Assembly (NCBI RefSeq): GCF_004011885.1
Contig: NZ_SBEF01000005.1
Span: forward strand, 60,755 to 124,754
Direction: 5' to 3'
Source of the DNA: Serratia microhaemolytica
GTDB lineage: Bacteria > Pseudomonadota > Gammaproteobacteria > Enterobacterales > Enterobacteriaceae
DNA: 64,000 nt
The notes under the pieces were generated by a model. It was not told where the DNA came from and made no database searches. It was given only the letters and a program-made list of their open reading frames with translations. The position numbers were made by a program, and so were the translations under genes. The number at the start of each line of letters is the position of its first letter. Position 1 is the stretch's first letter. This document shows positions 28,538 through 39,376 of this stretch, piece after piece.

Positions 28538-29320
28538 ATGGAAAATCAACATAAGTTGAACTCAGTTAAAGACGTCATTGCTTTTCTTGCCGAACGTTTC
28601 CCGCTCTGCTTTAGTGCCGAAGGTGAAGCTCGCCCATTAAAGATCGGCATTTTTCAGGATATTGTTGAACGGCTACAGGGTGATGAATTGCTCAGTAAGA
28701 CGCAACTGCGTTCTGCTTTACGGCTGTATACCTCAAGCTGGCGCTATTTGCATGGTGTAAAGGCAGGGGCACAGCGGGTCGATCTAGAGGGGAATTCATG
28801 CGGTGAGTTAGAGCAGCAGCATGTTGACCATGCTCGTCAGCAGCTTGAAGCAGCCAAGGCGCGTGTTCAGGCACAACGTGCGGCGCAAAATGCCAAGAAA
28901 CGTGAAGCCGCAGGTGAAACGGCAGGTGAAGCCACTCGTCAACGCCCGATGACAAAACGGCCAGCAGCGCGTGCTGATAGCAATCGAAGTGCAGACAAAC
29001 GTAGATCAGCACCCACGACACAACCGCATAAAACGCCAGCACAAAAAGCGCAGCCTCAAAAAGTGCCGTCACAGAAAGCACAATCACAGCAGGATCGCGC
29101 AGCCTTGGGCAGCAAAAAAGAGCATAAGCAGCCGGTAGCACAGCCGGTAGCACATAGTGCAGTTGAACTCTCCCAATTGAAAATTGGCCAGCAACTTAAA
29201 GTGAGAGCCGGTCAGGATGCAATGGCAGCAACTATACTGGAAATAACTAAAGATGGTGTTCGCGTGCAGCTCTCCTCTGGTTTGGCAATGATTGTACGCG
29301 CAGAGCACCTCCAGTTCTGA
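28538..29320 (+). CDS. proQ: RNA chaperone ProQ
   Basis: FinO-domain RNA-binding protein that stabilises many sRNAs and mRNAs by binding 3' hairpins. The N-terminal FinO domain (residues 1-120) contains [18 protein letters not shown] and [15 protein letters not shown] long Lys/Gln/Pro/Ala-rich linker and a C-terminal Tudor-like domain (about residues 208-260) follow. At 260 residues it is longer than the 232 of E. coli, the extra length being in the linker, which has imperfect QKxQSQK-type repeats. prc follows after 21 bases, as usual. Confidence 0.95.
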   Translation: MENQHKLNSVKDVIAFLAERFPLCFSAEGEARPLKIGIFQDIVERLQGDELLSKTQLRSALRLYTSSWRYLHGVKAGAQRVDLEGNSCGELEQQHVDHARQQLEAAKARVQAQRAAQNAKKREAAGETAGEATRQRPMTKRPAARADSNRSADKRRSAPTTQPHKTPAQKAQPQKVPSQKAQSQQDRAALGSKKEHKQPVAQPVAHSAVELSQLKIGQQLKVRAGQDAMAATILEITKDGVRVQLSSGLAMIVRAEHLQF

Positions 29321-29341
29321 TCCCGAGAGCACCCAAGGCAT

Positions 29342-31363
29342 ATGAATAAATTTGTTAAATTAGTCGCTGTTGCGGCACTGGTGTGGTCTGGGATGGCCAC
29401 TGCTGCGGATTTGGCCAAAATCAGCCTGACTGATTTGCCTACACTGACGCAGGAGCCTCAACACTCCACCGTTAGCCAGCGAGTCACAACACGTTTTATA
29501 CAATCCCATTATCGTCAAATTGCCTTGGATGCCGAATTTTCGGGGCGAATCTTCGATCGTTATCTGAACATTCTCGACTATAACCACAATGTCTTATTGC
29601 TCAGTGATATAGAGCAGTTTGCTGATCGACGTGCAACATTAGGTGAAGAGCTGAAAAGCGGCAAACTGGTGACTGCTTACGAGCTGTTTAATCTGGCGCA
29701 AAAACGCCGCTTTGAACGTTATCAGTATGCGTTGTCGCTGCTGGACAAACCGATGAACTTTTCCGGCAACGACACCATCGAGCTGGATCGCAGTAAAGCA
29801 GCGTGGGCCAAAGATCGCGCAGAACTTGATCGCCTCTGGGCGGCTAAAGTGAAATATGATCAGTTGACACTCAAGCTTGCCGGTAAGAGCGACAAAGAGA
29901 TCCGCGACACATTGAAAAAACGCTATCACTTTGCCACCAAGCGGTTAACACAAAGCAAAAGTGAAGATGTTTTCAGCCAGATCATGACCGCATTCGCGCG
30001 AGAGATTGATCCTCACACCAGCTACCTATCACCACGTAATGCCGAGCAGTTCAACACCGAAATTAGCCTGTCACTGGAAGGCATTGGTGCGGTACTGCAG
30101 ATGAATGATGAGTACACCGTGATCAACTCGCTGATCCCCGGCGGCCCAGCCAGCAAAAGTAAAGATATTGCGGTCGGTGACTATATCGTCGGTGTTGGGC
30201 AGTCAGGCAAGCCAGTGGTTGATGTGGTTGGCTGGCGGTTAGATGACGTGGTTTCCTTAATTAAAGGGCCGAAAGGCAGTAAAGTTCGCTTGGAGATCTT
30301 GCCGGGCGGTAAAGGCAGCAAAACGCGCACTGTCACGCTAACCCGTGATCGCATTCGGTTAGAAGATCGTGCAGTGAAGATGGAAGTAAAAAGCGTCAAT
30401 AATCAGAACGTCGCTGTGTTGACCATCCCTGGTTTCTACGTTGGTTTGACGGAGGATATCAAAACCAAACTGGAGCAGATGGCACAGCAGAATATCAATA
30501 ATCTGGTGATTGACTTACGCGCTAATGGTGGTGGTGCCCTGACCGAAGCGGTATCGCTTTCTGGCCTGTTTATCTATCGTGGGCCAGTGGTACAGATCCG
30601 TGATAACAATGGAAAAGTGCGCGAAGATGCGGATACCGATGGTGTTGTCTACTACAACGGTCCACTGGTGGTACTGGTTGATCGCTTCAGTGCTTCTGCC
30701 TCAGAAATTTTTGCCGCTGCGATGCAGGATTACGGCCGAGCCCTGATTGTCGGTGAACCGACCTTCGGTAAGGGAACCGTGCAACAATACCGATCATTAA
30801 ACCGTATTTATGACCAGATGCTACGTCCAGAGTGGCCAGCATTAGGTTCAGTGCAATATACCATTCAGAAATTCTATCGCGTTGATGGTGGTAGTACACA
30901 ACTGAAAGGCGTGTTGCCGGATATTGTCATGCCAACAGGCGTCGATCCAGCAGAAACTGGCGAGAGCTTTGAGGATAATGCCTTGCCGTGGGATAGCATT
31001 AATCCGGCACGTTACAACCGTGTTGGTAATGTCACACCGCTGATCCCTCAGTTGTTGAAATGGCATCGGCAGCGCATTGCCAACGAGCAAGAGTTTCAGT
31101 ACATCATGCAGGACATTGCCCGCTACAAAGCGAGAAAAGAGCAGGAGAAAGTGATATCGCTCAATTTTGCCCTGCGTGAAAAAGAGAACCAGGATGATGA
31201 TGCACTGCGGTTAAAACGTATCAATCAACGGTTGCAGAGCGAAGGGAAAAAGCCGTTGAAATCACTCAGTGATTTGCCAAAGGATTATAAAAACCCTGAT
31301 CCTTATCTAGCAGAGACAGTGAGGATCGCATTGGATTTCGCTAAACTGCTGAATAAGTCTTAA
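29342..31363 (+). CDS. prc: Tail-specific protease Prc (Tsp)
   Basis: Periplasmic C-terminal processing protease of family S41 that cleaves FtsI and, with NlpI, regulates MepS. A signal peptide (first 21 residues, ending ATA) is followed by an N-terminal helical domain, a PDZ domain (about residues 240-320), and the protease domain with the catalytic pair Ser452 (DRFSASASEIFA) and Lys477 (FGKGTVQQ). Length is 673 against 682. htpX, the usual next gene, is missing; yciC follows convergently. Confidence 0.96.
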   Translation: MNKFVKLVAVAALVWSGMATAADLAKISLTDLPTLTQEPQHSTVSQRVTTRFIQSHYRQIALDAEFSGRIFDRYLNILDYNHNVLLLSDIEQFADRRATLGEELKSGKLVTAYELFNLAQKRRFERYQYALSLLDKPMNFSGNDTIELDRSKAAWAKDRAELDRLWAAKVKYDQLTLKLAGKSDKEIRDTLKKRYHFATKRLTQSKSEDVFSQIMTAFAREIDPHTSYLSPRNAEQFNTEISLSLEGIGAVLQMNDEYTVINSLIPGGPASKSKDIAVGDYIVGVGQSGKPVVDVVGWRLDDVVSLIKGPKGSKVRLEILPGGKGSKTRTVTLTRDRIRLEDRAVKMEVKSVNNQNVAVLTIPGFYVGLTEDIKTKLEQMAQQNINNLVIDLRANGGGALTEAVSLSGLFIYRGPVVQIRDNNGKVREDADTDGVVYYNGPLVVLVDRFSASASEIFAAAMQDYGRALIVGEPTFGKGTVQQYRSLNRIYDQMLRPEWPALGSVQYTIQKFYRVDGGSTQLKGVLPDIVMPTGVDPAETGESFEDNALPWDSINPARYNRVGNVTPLIPQLLKWHRQRIANEQEFQYIMQDIARYKARKEQEKVISLNFALREKENQDDDALRLKRINQRLQSEGKKPLKSLSDLPKDYKNPDPYLAETVRIALDFAKLLNKS

Positions 31364-31388
31364 CCTAGCCCCCAGCCTTTGAAACCAG

Positions 31389-31424
31389 CCTCCCCAACGC
31401 CTGGTGTGCAGTGCGTTGGAGAGG
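31389..31424. terminator. Hairpin between convergent prc and yciC
   Basis: CCTCCCCAACGC (31389-31400) pairs with GCGTTGGAGAGG (31413-31424) with one mismatch. Confidence 0.55.
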
Positions 31425-31450
31425 TTGCCGATCCTACCGTGAGTTGCTAT

Positions 31451-32194
31451 CTACTGTTTGGTTAACATATAGAGACGAGAGAAATAGATCAGCAATAACG
31501 CAGAAATCACATTGCCGATAGCAGTAAATATGACTCTACTGACATCTGGTGTTAATATCATCACCCACATAGCAAGCAAAAGCAGCAGTAACTGGGCTGC
31601 CAGCCACAACATTAACCCACTGATAATAAAACTAACGTTAGCAAATGCCATTTTGCAACTGAGCTGGATGGCGTTAAATACCCCTTTGCCTTCGGCAAAA
31701 TAGATTGCTGGAGATAATGATAGTGAAATCATTATGATAAGCCCAGGGATAATAAATATCGACAACCCTAATGGGATCAGCAGCGCAGAGATAAGTTGCA
31801 GCAGCAGCAAACCAGGCAATTGTGGCAGACTAAAGGCCATCGCACGTAACGCACTGACGGATTGACCCGCAGAGGAGAGACGGATCAGTGTCAGTATGCT
31901 GCCAGTCAGCAGCAAATTGCCGATGAAGGCAGAAAATGCCAACGCCGACAGCTCTTGCAGTAGGATCCTATATTGCTCGAGATTCAGTTGTTCAATCGAC
32001 TGTTTCAGATCAAGCTCATTGCTCACAGGCATGGCAGCGCTGAGCAGTTTTAACTGTTCTGCACTCGGGCCGAAAAGCTGATGTAGCAGCACGGTGATCA
32101 AGCTGGTTAACAGCGCCAATAATAAAATCATGCTGGTATGGTGGCGGAAAAAGTAGCCACTGTCACGGTACAATCTGAAGGCCGTGATAGACAT
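31451..32194 (-). CDS. yciC: YciC, UPF0259 inner-membrane protein
   Basis: 247-residue polytopic membrane protein with about six helices, matching the E. coli YciC family (MSITAFRLYRDSGYFFRH at the N-terminus). Function is unknown. In E. coli it lies downstream of trpA with yciGFE and ompW between; here those genes are absent and yciC is the next gene after trpA. Confidence 0.88.
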   Translation of the reverse strand: MSITAFRLYRDSGYFFRHHTSMILLLALLTSLITVLLHQLFGPSAEQLKLLSAAMPVSNELDLKQSIEQLNLEQYRILLQELSALAFSAFIGNLLLTGSILTLIRLSSAGQSVSALRAMAFSLPQLPGLLLLQLISALLIPLGLSIFIIPGLIIMISLSLSPAIYFAEGKGVFNAIQLSCKMAFANVSFIISGLMLWLAAQLLLLLLAMWVMILTPDVSRVIFTAIGNVISALLLIYFSRLYMLTKQ

Positions 32195-32372
32195 AGAAAC
32201 TCCTTGAACGAGGGAGAAAGATAACTTAGGCCCCGATTGTACCTGTTTATTTAGCCTGATGGCAGTGATCTGATGGTGTTGACGGCAAGGTGTTGGGCGA
32301 TGAAGGTAACCGGGACAGCAGGGTGTGCGGCTCCTTTTTCTCGGTAACGCTATATCAGCGCAATGTGAATTC

Positions 32373-32424
32373 AGTGCAACTCAAATCAGATGGCGCATGG
32401 AGCGCTATTTTTTCGAGTTGCACT
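32373..32424 (-). terminator. Long inverted repeat downstream of trpA
   Basis: AGTGCAACTC (32373-32382) and GAGTTGCACT (32415-32424) are perfect inverted repeats, with an inner GCGC/GCGC pairing and an A/T-rich run inside the loop. It is placed where the trp operon terminator is expected but is not a classical intrinsic terminator. Confidence 0.45.
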
Positions 32425-32450
32425 ATTTATAGCATTTCAATAACAGTAGG

Positions 32451-33260
32451 TTAGCGCTGAGTTGCCGCCTTCATTGCGCGTACAAATTCGGCCAACTGAC
32501 GCAACATCTCACTAGGCTGAGCAACATTTTTCTCGATGATTTTGACAATGGCTGAACCGGAAATGGCACCGGCTGCACCAGCTTGCAGCGCCAGTTTAAC
32601 CTGTGACGGTTCAGAGATACCAAAGCCTTGCACTGCCGGTGCAGCCTGGTATTGCTGTAATTTTTCCAGCAAGTGTTGCAGAGGCAACTCAGCACGTTTT
32701 TCACTGCCGGTGACGCCAGCACGTGACAGCAGATAGGTGTAACCCTGACCATGACTGGCGATATTACGCAGCAATTCGTCACTGGCATTGGGTGGGCAGA
32801 TGTAAATTGGCGCGATACCCTGTGCGATGGCAGCCGCGTGGAACGGAGCTGATTCTTCAAATGGCACATCTGCAATCAAGACCGAATCGACACCAGCAGC
32901 GGCACACCGCTGATAGAACTGATCAATACCACGATGAAACACCAGATTAGCATACATCAACAGGCCAATTGGGATATCGGGGTACTTTGCCCGGATGGCC
33001 GCCAACATCTCAAAACAGCGTGTAGGTGTCACTCCAGAAGAAAAAGCACGCAAGGTAGCGGCCTGGATGGTTGGGCCATCCGCAGAGGGATCAGAAAATG
33101 GGATACCCAGTTCCAGTGCATCAGCACCATTCTCGATCAAAGTGTCGATGATCTGTAACGACAACTCCGGATTGGGATCACCCAAGGTGACAAACGGCAC
33201 AAAAGCGCCCTGATTATTGTTTGCCAGTTGGGTAAACCGTTGCTGATAACGTCCCATCAA
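32451..33260 (-). CDS. trpA: Tryptophan synthase alpha subunit
   Basis: Cleaves indole-3-glycerol phosphate to indole, which is channelled to TrpB. It is a 269-residue TIM barrel. The catalytic Glu region is seen in [15 protein letters not shown], and the active-site loop in [12 protein letters not shown]. It overlaps trpB by four bases (ATGA), the usual coupling of the pair, and is the last gene of trpEGDCBA. Confidence 0.97.
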   Translation of the reverse strand: MMGRYQQRFTQLANNNQGAFVPFVTLGDPNPELSLQIIDTLIENGADALELGIPFSDPSADGPTIQAATLRAFSSGVTPTRCFEMLAAIRAKYPDIPIGLLMYANLVFHRGIDQFYQRCAAAGVDSVLIADVPFEESAPFHAAAIAQGIAPIYICPPNASDELLRNIASHGQGYTYLLSRAGVTGSEKRAELPLQHLLEKLQQYQAAPAVQGFGISEPSQVKLALQAGAAGAISGSAIVKIIEKNVAQPSEMLRQLAEFVRAMKAATQR

Positions 33261-34447
33261 ATGCCTCCTTGTGCTTGCAGAATATCGTGAACAGTAAAGA
33301 TGTCTTTATCACCACGCCCAGATAAATTGACTACCAGCGTCTGTGATTTTTCTGGCTCAGCCTGGATCATCTTCAATGCATATGCCAGCGCGTGTGACGA
33401 CTCTAGTGCTGGGATAATTCCCTCATGACGGCAGAGTGCCTTGAACGCGGCCAGGGCTTCATCATCGGTAATCGAGACATATTGCGCGCGCCCGATACTG
33501 TTCAGGTAGGCATGTTGCGGCCCAACGGAAGGGAAATCCAATCCTGCTGAGATGGAATATGACTCTTCGATCTGCCCCTCCTCAGTCTGCATCATCGGTG
33601 CTTTCATACCAAAGTAGATACCGATGCGGCCATGTTTCAGTGGTGCGCCATGTTGCCCCGTTTCTATCCCTAAACCAGCCGGTTCGATACCAATTAACGC
33701 AACCTCTGCATCATCAATAAAATCGGCAAACATGCCAATCGCATTGGAACCGCCACCTACACAGGCCAGCACGGCATCAGGCAGGCGGCCTTCGCGCTCC
33801 AGCAATTGCGCTTTCGTTTCGGCACCGATCATACGCTGGAACTCACGCACGATAGTCGGATAGGGGTGCGGGCCAGCAGCGGTACCCAACATGTAATGCG
33901 CTTTTTCATAACAGCCTGACCAGTCACGCAGTGCTTCATTACAGGCATCTTTTAGTGTTGATGAACCACTGTGTACCGGGATCACCTCCGCGCCCATCAG
34001 ACGCATACGGAAAACATTCGGGGCCTGACGCTCAACATCTTTCGCACCCATATAGACACGGCATTTTAACCCCAGCAGGGCACAGGCCAGGGCAGATGCG
34101 ACACCATGCTGACCAGCGCCGGTTTCGGCGATGATCTCGGTTTTCCCCATCCGTTTGGCCAGCAGAGCTTGGCCCAGTACCTGGTTGGTTTTATGTGCGC
34201 CACCGTGCAGCAGATCTTCACGCTTGAGATAGAGCTTGGCGTTGGTTCCGGCAGTCAGATTTTTGCACAGTGTTAATGCTGTTGGACGACCAGCATAGTT
34301 TTTTAGTAAATCGAGAAAATCAGCCTGAAAACTGGCATCACTTTGTGCATCGACAAACGCCTGTTCCAGTTGTTGTAGTGCGGGCATCAAAATTTGGGGC
34401 ACAAACTGACCACCAAATTCGCCAAAATAGGGGTTAAGCAGCGTCAT
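33257..34447 (-). CDS. trpB: Tryptophan synthase beta subunit
   Basis: PLP enzyme that joins indole and serine to make tryptophan, 396 residues. The PLP lysine lies in [12 protein letters not shown] and the phosphate loop in [13 protein letters not shown]. The frame is open to 34504, but [13 protein letters not shown] at 34447 is the family N-terminus. Confidence 0.97.
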   Translation of the reverse strand: MTLLNPYFGEFGGQFVPQILMPALQQLEQAFVDAQSDASFQADFLDLLKNYAGRPTALTLCKNLTAGTNAKLYLKREDLLHGGAHKTNQVLGQALLAKRMGKTEIIAETGAGQHGVASALACALLGLKCRVYMGAKDVERQAPNVFRMRLMGAEVIPVHSGSSTLKDACNEALRDWSGCYEKAHYMLGTAAGPHPYPTIVREFQRMIGAETKAQLLEREGRLPDAVLACVGGGSNAIGMFADFIDDAEVALIGIEPAGLGIETGQHGAPLKHGRIGIYFGMKAPMMQTEEGQIEESYSISAGLDFPSVGPQHAYLNSIGRAQYVSITDDEALAAFKALCRHEGIIPALESSHALAYALKMIQAEPEKSQTLVVNLSGRGDKDIFTVHDILQAQGGI

Positions 34448-34511
34448 AATATTTCCCGTTAATAAACCATGAAGATAACTTTTATCCAGGGCAGCAACAC
34501 GCACTGAGCTT

Positions 34512-35888
34512 TTAGTAAGCCCGTAACTGTTGGAACACCCGAGCTAAGCGTTCGCGATCCTTAATGCCAGGTTGGCTTTCTACGCCGGAATTAAAATCTA
34601 GCCCTGCACAGCCCAGTGTCGCCGCTTCTGCACAGTTATCGGCATTCAAGCCACCAGCCAGCATCACATTATCCAGCCGTAGCGCAGGCAATTGAGGCTG
34701 TCGTAATAACGACCAGTCAAAACTGATCCCGCTACCGCCGTTACCGTGGTCGAACAGATAGCGGTCAACCTGCTGAAAATCACCGGTGGGCAGAGTTTGC
34801 TCCACCCGCAACGCACGCCAAATCTGGCAACTGGCAGGCAGACGGCTACGTAATTTATTGATATAAATTTGATCTTCATCACCATGCAACTGCACGCCAT
34901 GCAGGCCAAGCTGTTCGGCGCTATTGACCACCGACTCGATCGTTGCATCACGGAACACGCCAATATAGTGCAATGGGGCGGCAGCAATCACGGCACGTGC
35001 CGTGGCAATATCGACACAGCGTGGTGACGTGGGCACAAAGATCAAACCACCGTATAGCGCTCCGGCACGGTAAGCTGCGACAGCATCTTGTGGCCGTGTC
35101 AGACCACACACCTTGTTTGCGCCAAGCAGCACACGACACACCGCACTGCGCAACTGTTTCTCTGCCATTAAGGCACTGCCGATCAAGAATCCGTTGGCAT
35201 AGTGGCTCAATTCACGGATCTGGCGGTAGCTGTGAATGCCTGATTCACTGATGATGGTGATGCCAGCGGGGATCTTGGGTGCAAGCAGACGGGTGCGATT
35301 CAAGTCGATCGACAGGTCACGCAGATCACGATTATTGATACCAATCACACGCGCATTCAGTGCCAGTGCGCGTTGCAACTCCTGCTCGCTAATGACTTCG
35401 GTCAACACCCCCATGTTGAGGCTATGCGCCAAAGCGGCTAACTGCTGGTACTGCTGATCGTCCAACACTGAGAGCATCAGCAACACAGCATCAGCCTGAT
35501 AGTAACGTGCTAGGTAAATCTGATAGTCGCTAATAATAAAATCTTTGCACAATACCGGTTGTGGTGCTGCCTGGCTTACCAACGGCAGGAAATCAAAGCT
35601 ACCCTGAAAATAGTGCTCGTCGGTTAACACGGAGATCACCGAGGCAAATTCACGGTAGACGCCGGCGATTTCACTGGGATCAAAATTCTCTCTGATCAAT
35701 CCTTTGGAAGGGGAGGCTTTCTTGCATTCAAGGATAAAGGCGGTTTTATCCCCTTGCAGTGCCTGATAAAAATCACGCTCACTGGCAGTGATCTGAGATT
35801 GAAAACCACTCAGCGGTTGCTGTTGGCTACGTTCAGCCACCCAGCGAGCTTTGTCACGTACAATTTGGTTGAGTACCGTTTCCTGCAT
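34512..35888 (-). CDS. trpC: Bifunctional indole-3-glycerol-phosphate synthase / phosphoribosylanthranilate isomerase
   Basis: Fusion of two TIM barrels, 458 residues. The N-terminal TrpC half (to about residue 255) has [17 protein letters not shown] and [14 protein letters not shown]; the C-terminal TrpF half has [10 protein letters not shown] and LAGGLNADN. It performs two successive steps, isomerising PRA to CdRP and closing the indole ring. The fusion is standard in Enterobacterales. Confidence 0.97.
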   Translation of the reverse strand: MQETVLNQIVRDKARWVAERSQQQPLSGFQSQITASERDFYQALQGDKTAFILECKKASPSKGLIRENFDPSEIAGVYREFASVISVLTDEHYFQGSFDFLPLVSQAAPQPVLCKDFIISDYQIYLARYYQADAVLLMLSVLDDQQYQQLAALAHSLNMGVLTEVISEQELQRALALNARVIGINNRDLRDLSIDLNRTRLLAPKIPAGITIISESGIHSYRQIRELSHYANGFLIGSALMAEKQLRSAVCRVLLGANKVCGLTRPQDAVAAYRAGALYGGLIFVPTSPRCVDIATARAVIAAAPLHYIGVFRDATIESVVNSAEQLGLHGVQLHGDEDQIYINKLRSRLPASCQIWRALRVEQTLPTGDFQQVDRYLFDHGNGGSGISFDWSLLRQPQLPALRLDNVMLAGGLNADNCAEAATLGCAGLDFNSGVESQPGIKDRERLARVFQQLRAY

Positions 35889-35894
35889 CGAATG

Positions 35895-36893
35895 TTATCC
35901 CCTCTCAGCTAAACCAAGAACACGTTGATAGGCTGCGCCACTATTTATCACATCCAGCGCCTGTTGTGCATTATCACGCAGATTTTCCTGGCCAAATAAC
36001 CGTAATAATAATGCGACATTAACAGCCACTGCGACGGAGTGTGCACGCTGACCATTGCCCTGTAACAGTTGAGTGACCAATTGGCAATTCTCTGCTGGAG
36101 AGCCGCCGCGTAAAGCATCCAGCGAATGGCTTTCCAGACCAAAATCATCGGTAGTTAATTGGTAACGTTCAATCTGCCCTTGGTTCAGCTCGACCACTTG
36201 GGTCGCCGCATGAATAGCCACTTCATCCATGCCACCACCATGCACCACTGCCGCACGTTTGTAACCTAATGCGCGCAGAGTCTCAGCCACCGGCAGCAAC
36301 AATTCGGGGCTATAAACCCCGATCAACGCCAGCGACGGTTTGGCCGGATTGACTAATGGACCAAGCACATTAAAGATGGTGCGCGTTTTCAACTGCTGAC
36401 GTACCGGCATCGCATGGCGAAAACCGGCATGGTACTGTGGCGCAAATAAGAAGCAGACACCAAGCTCATCCAGTGCCTGACGTGAAGCTTCTGCTGGCAG
36501 ATCAAGCCGGATACCTAATGCCGACAGCAGATCAGAAGAGCCAGAACGGCTGGAGACGCTGCGATTGCCATGCTTAGCGATTTTGGCACCACAGGCAGCG
36601 GCAACAAAGGCACTGGCAGTAGAGATATTGATGCTATTGCAGCCATCACCGCCGGTACCAACAATGTCAGCAAAATCATAGTCTGGGCGCGGGAAAGGTA
36701 ACGCATGTGCCAACAGCGCACTGGCGGCACCTGCCAACTCAGCCGGTTTCTCACCACGGATCTTCATGCTGATCAGCGCGGCGGCCAGTTGGCTATGCTC
36801 CAACTCACCACGGATGATGGCACCAAACAGTTGCTGGCTCTCCTGCTGATCCATAGCTTCAGAACGATAAAGTTTATCAAAAATAGCTTGCAT
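35895..36893 (-). CDS. trpD: Anthranilate phosphoribosyltransferase
   Basis: Transfers phosphoribose from PRPP to anthranilate. It is 332 residues, with the PRPP/metal motif [17 protein letters not shown] and [13 protein letters not shown]. It is a separate gene here; in E. coli it is fused behind TrpG. The start at 36893 lies 17 bases after the trpG stop and matches free-standing TrpD proteins. Confidence 0.96.
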   Translation of the reverse strand: MQAIFDKLYRSEAMDQQESQQLFGAIIRGELEHSQLAAALISMKIRGEKPAELAGAASALLAHALPFPRPDYDFADIVGTGGDGCNSINISTASAFVAAACGAKIAKHGNRSVSSRSGSSDLLSALGIRLDLPAEASRQALDELGVCFLFAPQYHAGFRHAMPVRQQLKTRTIFNVLGPLVNPAKPSLALIGVYSPELLLPVAETLRALGYKRAAVVHGGGMDEVAIHAATQVVELNQGQIERYQLTTDDFGLESHSLDALRGGSPAENCQLVTQLLQGNGQRAHSVAVAVNVALLLRLFGQENLRDNAQQALDVINSGAAYQRVLGLAERG

Positions 36894-36910
36894 ATTAATT
36901 ACCTGGATGA

Positions 36911-37489
36911 TTATCCCAACGCCCACGCCAAGGTTTGTTCAAGTAAACGTGCACCCTGAGTAGTCAGAATTGATTCGGGGTGAAACTGGAAACCACAAAC
37001 GCGATGCTGTTCGTGGCGTACCGCCATCACCATCTCACCGTAACGGGCATTCACTGTCAGCTCTGGCGGGATCTGGCTACCGACTAAGGAGTGGTAACGA
37101 GCAACCGGCAACGGATTATCGATGCCAGAGAACATAGCCTGATTATCATGCTCAATCGCAGAGGCTTTGCCGTGCAGGATCTCACCAGCCTGACCAACAT
37201 AACCACCATAAGCTTCAACAATGGCCTGATGACCAAGACAGATACCGATAATCGGTAATTGACCACGCAAACGTCGCAGTAGTTCCGGCATACAGCCTGC
37301 GGCAGCGGGAGTACCGGGGCCGGGAGACAGCATTAAAATCGGCTGCTTCATCTGCTGCAAATGGGCGATAATAGTATCGGCCGCGAGGTGATTGCGATAA
37401 ATCACCACATGGTGAGCGGATGAACGCAGTTGATCAACCAGGTTATAGGTAAAAGAGTCGATATTATCGAGTAACAGAATGTCGGCCAT
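36911..37489 (-). CDS. trpG: Anthranilate synthase glutaminase component
   Basis: Class I glutamine amidotransferase that feeds ammonia to TrpE, 192 residues. The catalytic Cys lies in GICLGHQAI and the His/Glu pair in FQFHPESI. The oxyanion region [12 protein letters not shown] is present. It overlaps the trpE stop by one base. Confidence 0.97.
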   Translation of the reverse strand: MADILLLDNIDSFTYNLVDQLRSSAHHVVIYRNHLAADTIIAHLQQMKQPILMLSPGPGTPAAAGCMPELLRRLRGQLPIIGICLGHQAIVEAYGGYVGQAGEILHGKASAIEHDNQAMFSGIDNPLPVARYHSLVGSQIPPELTVNARYGEMVMAVRHEQHRVCGFQFHPESILTTQGARLLEQTLAWALG

Positions 37490-39051
37490 TAAAACACCGC
37501 CTTAGCGTGATGGGCACTGGCAATTGCATACAGTACTGCGCGTGCTTTATTACGGGTTTCATCTGCTTCTGCCTGCGGATCAGAGTCGAGAACCACGCCA
37601 GCACCTGCTTGTACGGTGGCAATACCCTGTTCAACATAGGCAGAACGGATCACGATACAGGTATCCAGATCACCGTGGGCAGTAAAGTAACCCACCGCGC
37701 CACCGTAACTGCCACGACGAGAAGCCTCAGCTTCGGCAATCAGTTGCATCGCTCTTACCTTTGGCGCACCGCTTAACGTGCCCATATTCATACAGGCTTG
37801 ATAGGCGTGCAACACATCCAGATCACTGCGCAGTCTACCGACTACACGCGAAACCAGATGCATCACAAAAGAGTAGCGATCAACTTTGGTCAGCTCAGCG
37901 ACATGACGACTACCGGCTTCACAGATACGCGCCAGATCGTTGCGTGCCAGATCTACCAGCATCAAATGTTCTGCCAGTTCTTTGTGATCGGTACGCATCT
38001 CCAGCTCTAGGCGACTATCGAGATCGGCATCCAGTGAGCCATCTGCCCGCCGACCACGTGGTCGGGTACCGGCAATCGGATAGATTTCAATCTGTCGGCT
38101 GTTGGCATCATATTTCAACGCGCTCTCCGGTGAGGCTCCGAACAGCGTAAACAGGTTATCCTGCATAAAAAACATATACGGGCTAGGGTTGTGCTCTTTC
38201 AGGCGTTGATAAGCTGCTAGCGGATTGGGGCAGGGCAGTGAAAAACGCCGTGAAGGCACCACCTGAAAAATCTCGCCTTGACGGATCGCCTGCTGTAGTT
38301 GGCTGACTACCGCACGATAGGCCTCATCACTCTGGTTACAACCTAGCGACATCTCGCTCAGGGTGTGCTCCGGCAAGGCGAGCGCGGGTTGTGCCAATTC
38401 TGCCTGTAGCGCTAACAATCGCTGCTGCAAACGTGATATCTGCGCCGGATCACCGGTGAAGGCACTGGCCTGCAAGCGCGCAGCCTGGTGTTGATGATCG
38501 AGTTTCAGCATTGTTTCTGCCAAATAGAAGCAGAAATCCGGGCATTGGTACTGCTGGCTTACAGGCGGCAACGATTCAAAACTGGCGACCAGATCATAAG
38601 CGAACAGGCCCCCGAGTAACAGCGCTTCGCGCTCACTCTCGGGGGCATTAACCAGCGAAAGCACGGCACGCAGTGCATCAAAGACTGACAGGGCGCGCAG
38701 GCGAGAGTCCTCATCCTGTTCGCTATCAATCACCGGGAATAGCAACTCACGGCGGTTGGAATGAACCAGATTCTCAACCTCACTAGGCAAAGCCTGATCT
38801 AACAGTGGCAATAACAGCGCACCGTTATCGGTTAATGCCTGAATAGTCACACTGCGTCCGAGGGCGGTGATACGTAATGCGCTATCAATAATCAACAGAC
38901 TCTTGAGATCCTGTTTGCTATTAATTTCTGCTGAGTCCAGCAATAACGTGGCAGGGCGTGAACCGCAAAGTTGATGAAAAATGGCTGTTGAATCACAGCG
39001 ATAATCGGTTGATGCAGTCAGCAGTTTCAAAGTGGGTCTGCTATGTGGCAT
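37489..39051 (-). CDS. trpE: Anthranilate synthase component I
   Basis: Converts chorismate to anthranilate, the first step of tryptophan synthesis, 520 residues from this start. The feedback-inhibition region, LLES in E. coli, reads LLDSAE here with its Ser kept. The catalytic core carries [25 protein letters not shown] and [16 protein letters not shown]. An in-frame ATG at 39063 exists, but the ATG at 39051 has GGA at a proper distance. Confidence 0.96.
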   Translation of the reverse strand: MPHSRPTLKLLTASTDYRCDSTAIFHQLCGSRPATLLLDSAEINSKQDLKSLLIIDSALRITALGRSVTIQALTDNGALLLPLLDQALPSEVENLVHSNRRELLFPVIDSEQDEDSRLRALSVFDALRAVLSLVNAPESEREALLLGGLFAYDLVASFESLPPVSQQYQCPDFCFYLAETMLKLDHQHQAARLQASAFTGDPAQISRLQQRLLALQAELAQPALALPEHTLSEMSLGCNQSDEAYRAVVSQLQQAIRQGEIFQVVPSRRFSLPCPNPLAAYQRLKEHNPSPYMFFMQDNLFTLFGASPESALKYDANSRQIEIYPIAGTRPRGRRADGSLDADLDSRLELEMRTDHKELAEHLMLVDLARNDLARICEAGSRHVAELTKVDRYSFVMHLVSRVVGRLRSDLDVLHAYQACMNMGTLSGAPKVRAMQLIAEAEASRRGSYGGAVGYFTAHGDLDTCIVIRSAYVEQGIATVQAGAGVVLDSDPQAEADETRNKARAVLYAIASAHHAKAVF

Positions 39052-39077
39052 AAAGTTTTCCATGAAATCAGTGCTAG

Positions 39078-39103
39078 AAAAAAGCCCGCTGATGAGAGCG
39101 GGC
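39078..39103 (-). terminator. trp attenuator terminator
   Basis: On the minus strand GCCCGCT and AGCGGGC form a 7-bp GC-rich stem (39084-39103) followed by a run of T. It lies between the leader peptide and trpE, the position of the attenuator. Confidence 0.92.
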
Positions 39104-39141
39104 CTTGGAAATCTGCGGCGTCAAACGACAGCGATGCGCGA

Positions 39142-39201
39142 TTACTCAACCCAACATTGAGAACTACGCCACCAACGAAGAAGAGAAATCTGCTTACCCA
39201 T
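39142..39201 (-). CDS. trpL: trp operon leader peptide
   Basis: A 19-residue ORF, MGKQISLLRWWRSSQCWVE, with tandem Trp codons plus a third Trp. Ribosome stalling at the Trp codons when charged tRNA-Trp is short would favour the antiterminator and prevent the attenuator hairpin. Confidence 0.92.
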   Translation of the reverse strand: MGKQISLLRWWRSSQCWVE

Positions 39202-39256
39202 CTTGTCCACTGCCTTTTGGTTATCTGTTAAACATGGCGACTGCCAGTAATGTTGC

Positions 39257-39288
39257 ACTAGTTAACTAGTTCATGGGTGCAATGTCAA
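39257..39288 (-). promoter_or_regulatory. trp promoter and TrpR operator
   Basis: On the minus strand TTGACA (39283-39288) and TTAACT (39260-39265) are 17 bases apart. The -10 lies inside the palindrome ACTAGTTAACTAGT (39257-39270), which equals the core of the E. coli trp operator. TrpR with tryptophan would block RNA polymerase directly. Confidence 0.95.
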
Positions 39289-39376
39289 TCTCTTTTTTAG
39301 CTGAAGTACAAATTGTTTTTCCTGTCGGCAACAGGGCGTGGCGAAAGCCAGCCTGATGCACCACAGAGAGAGTGTG

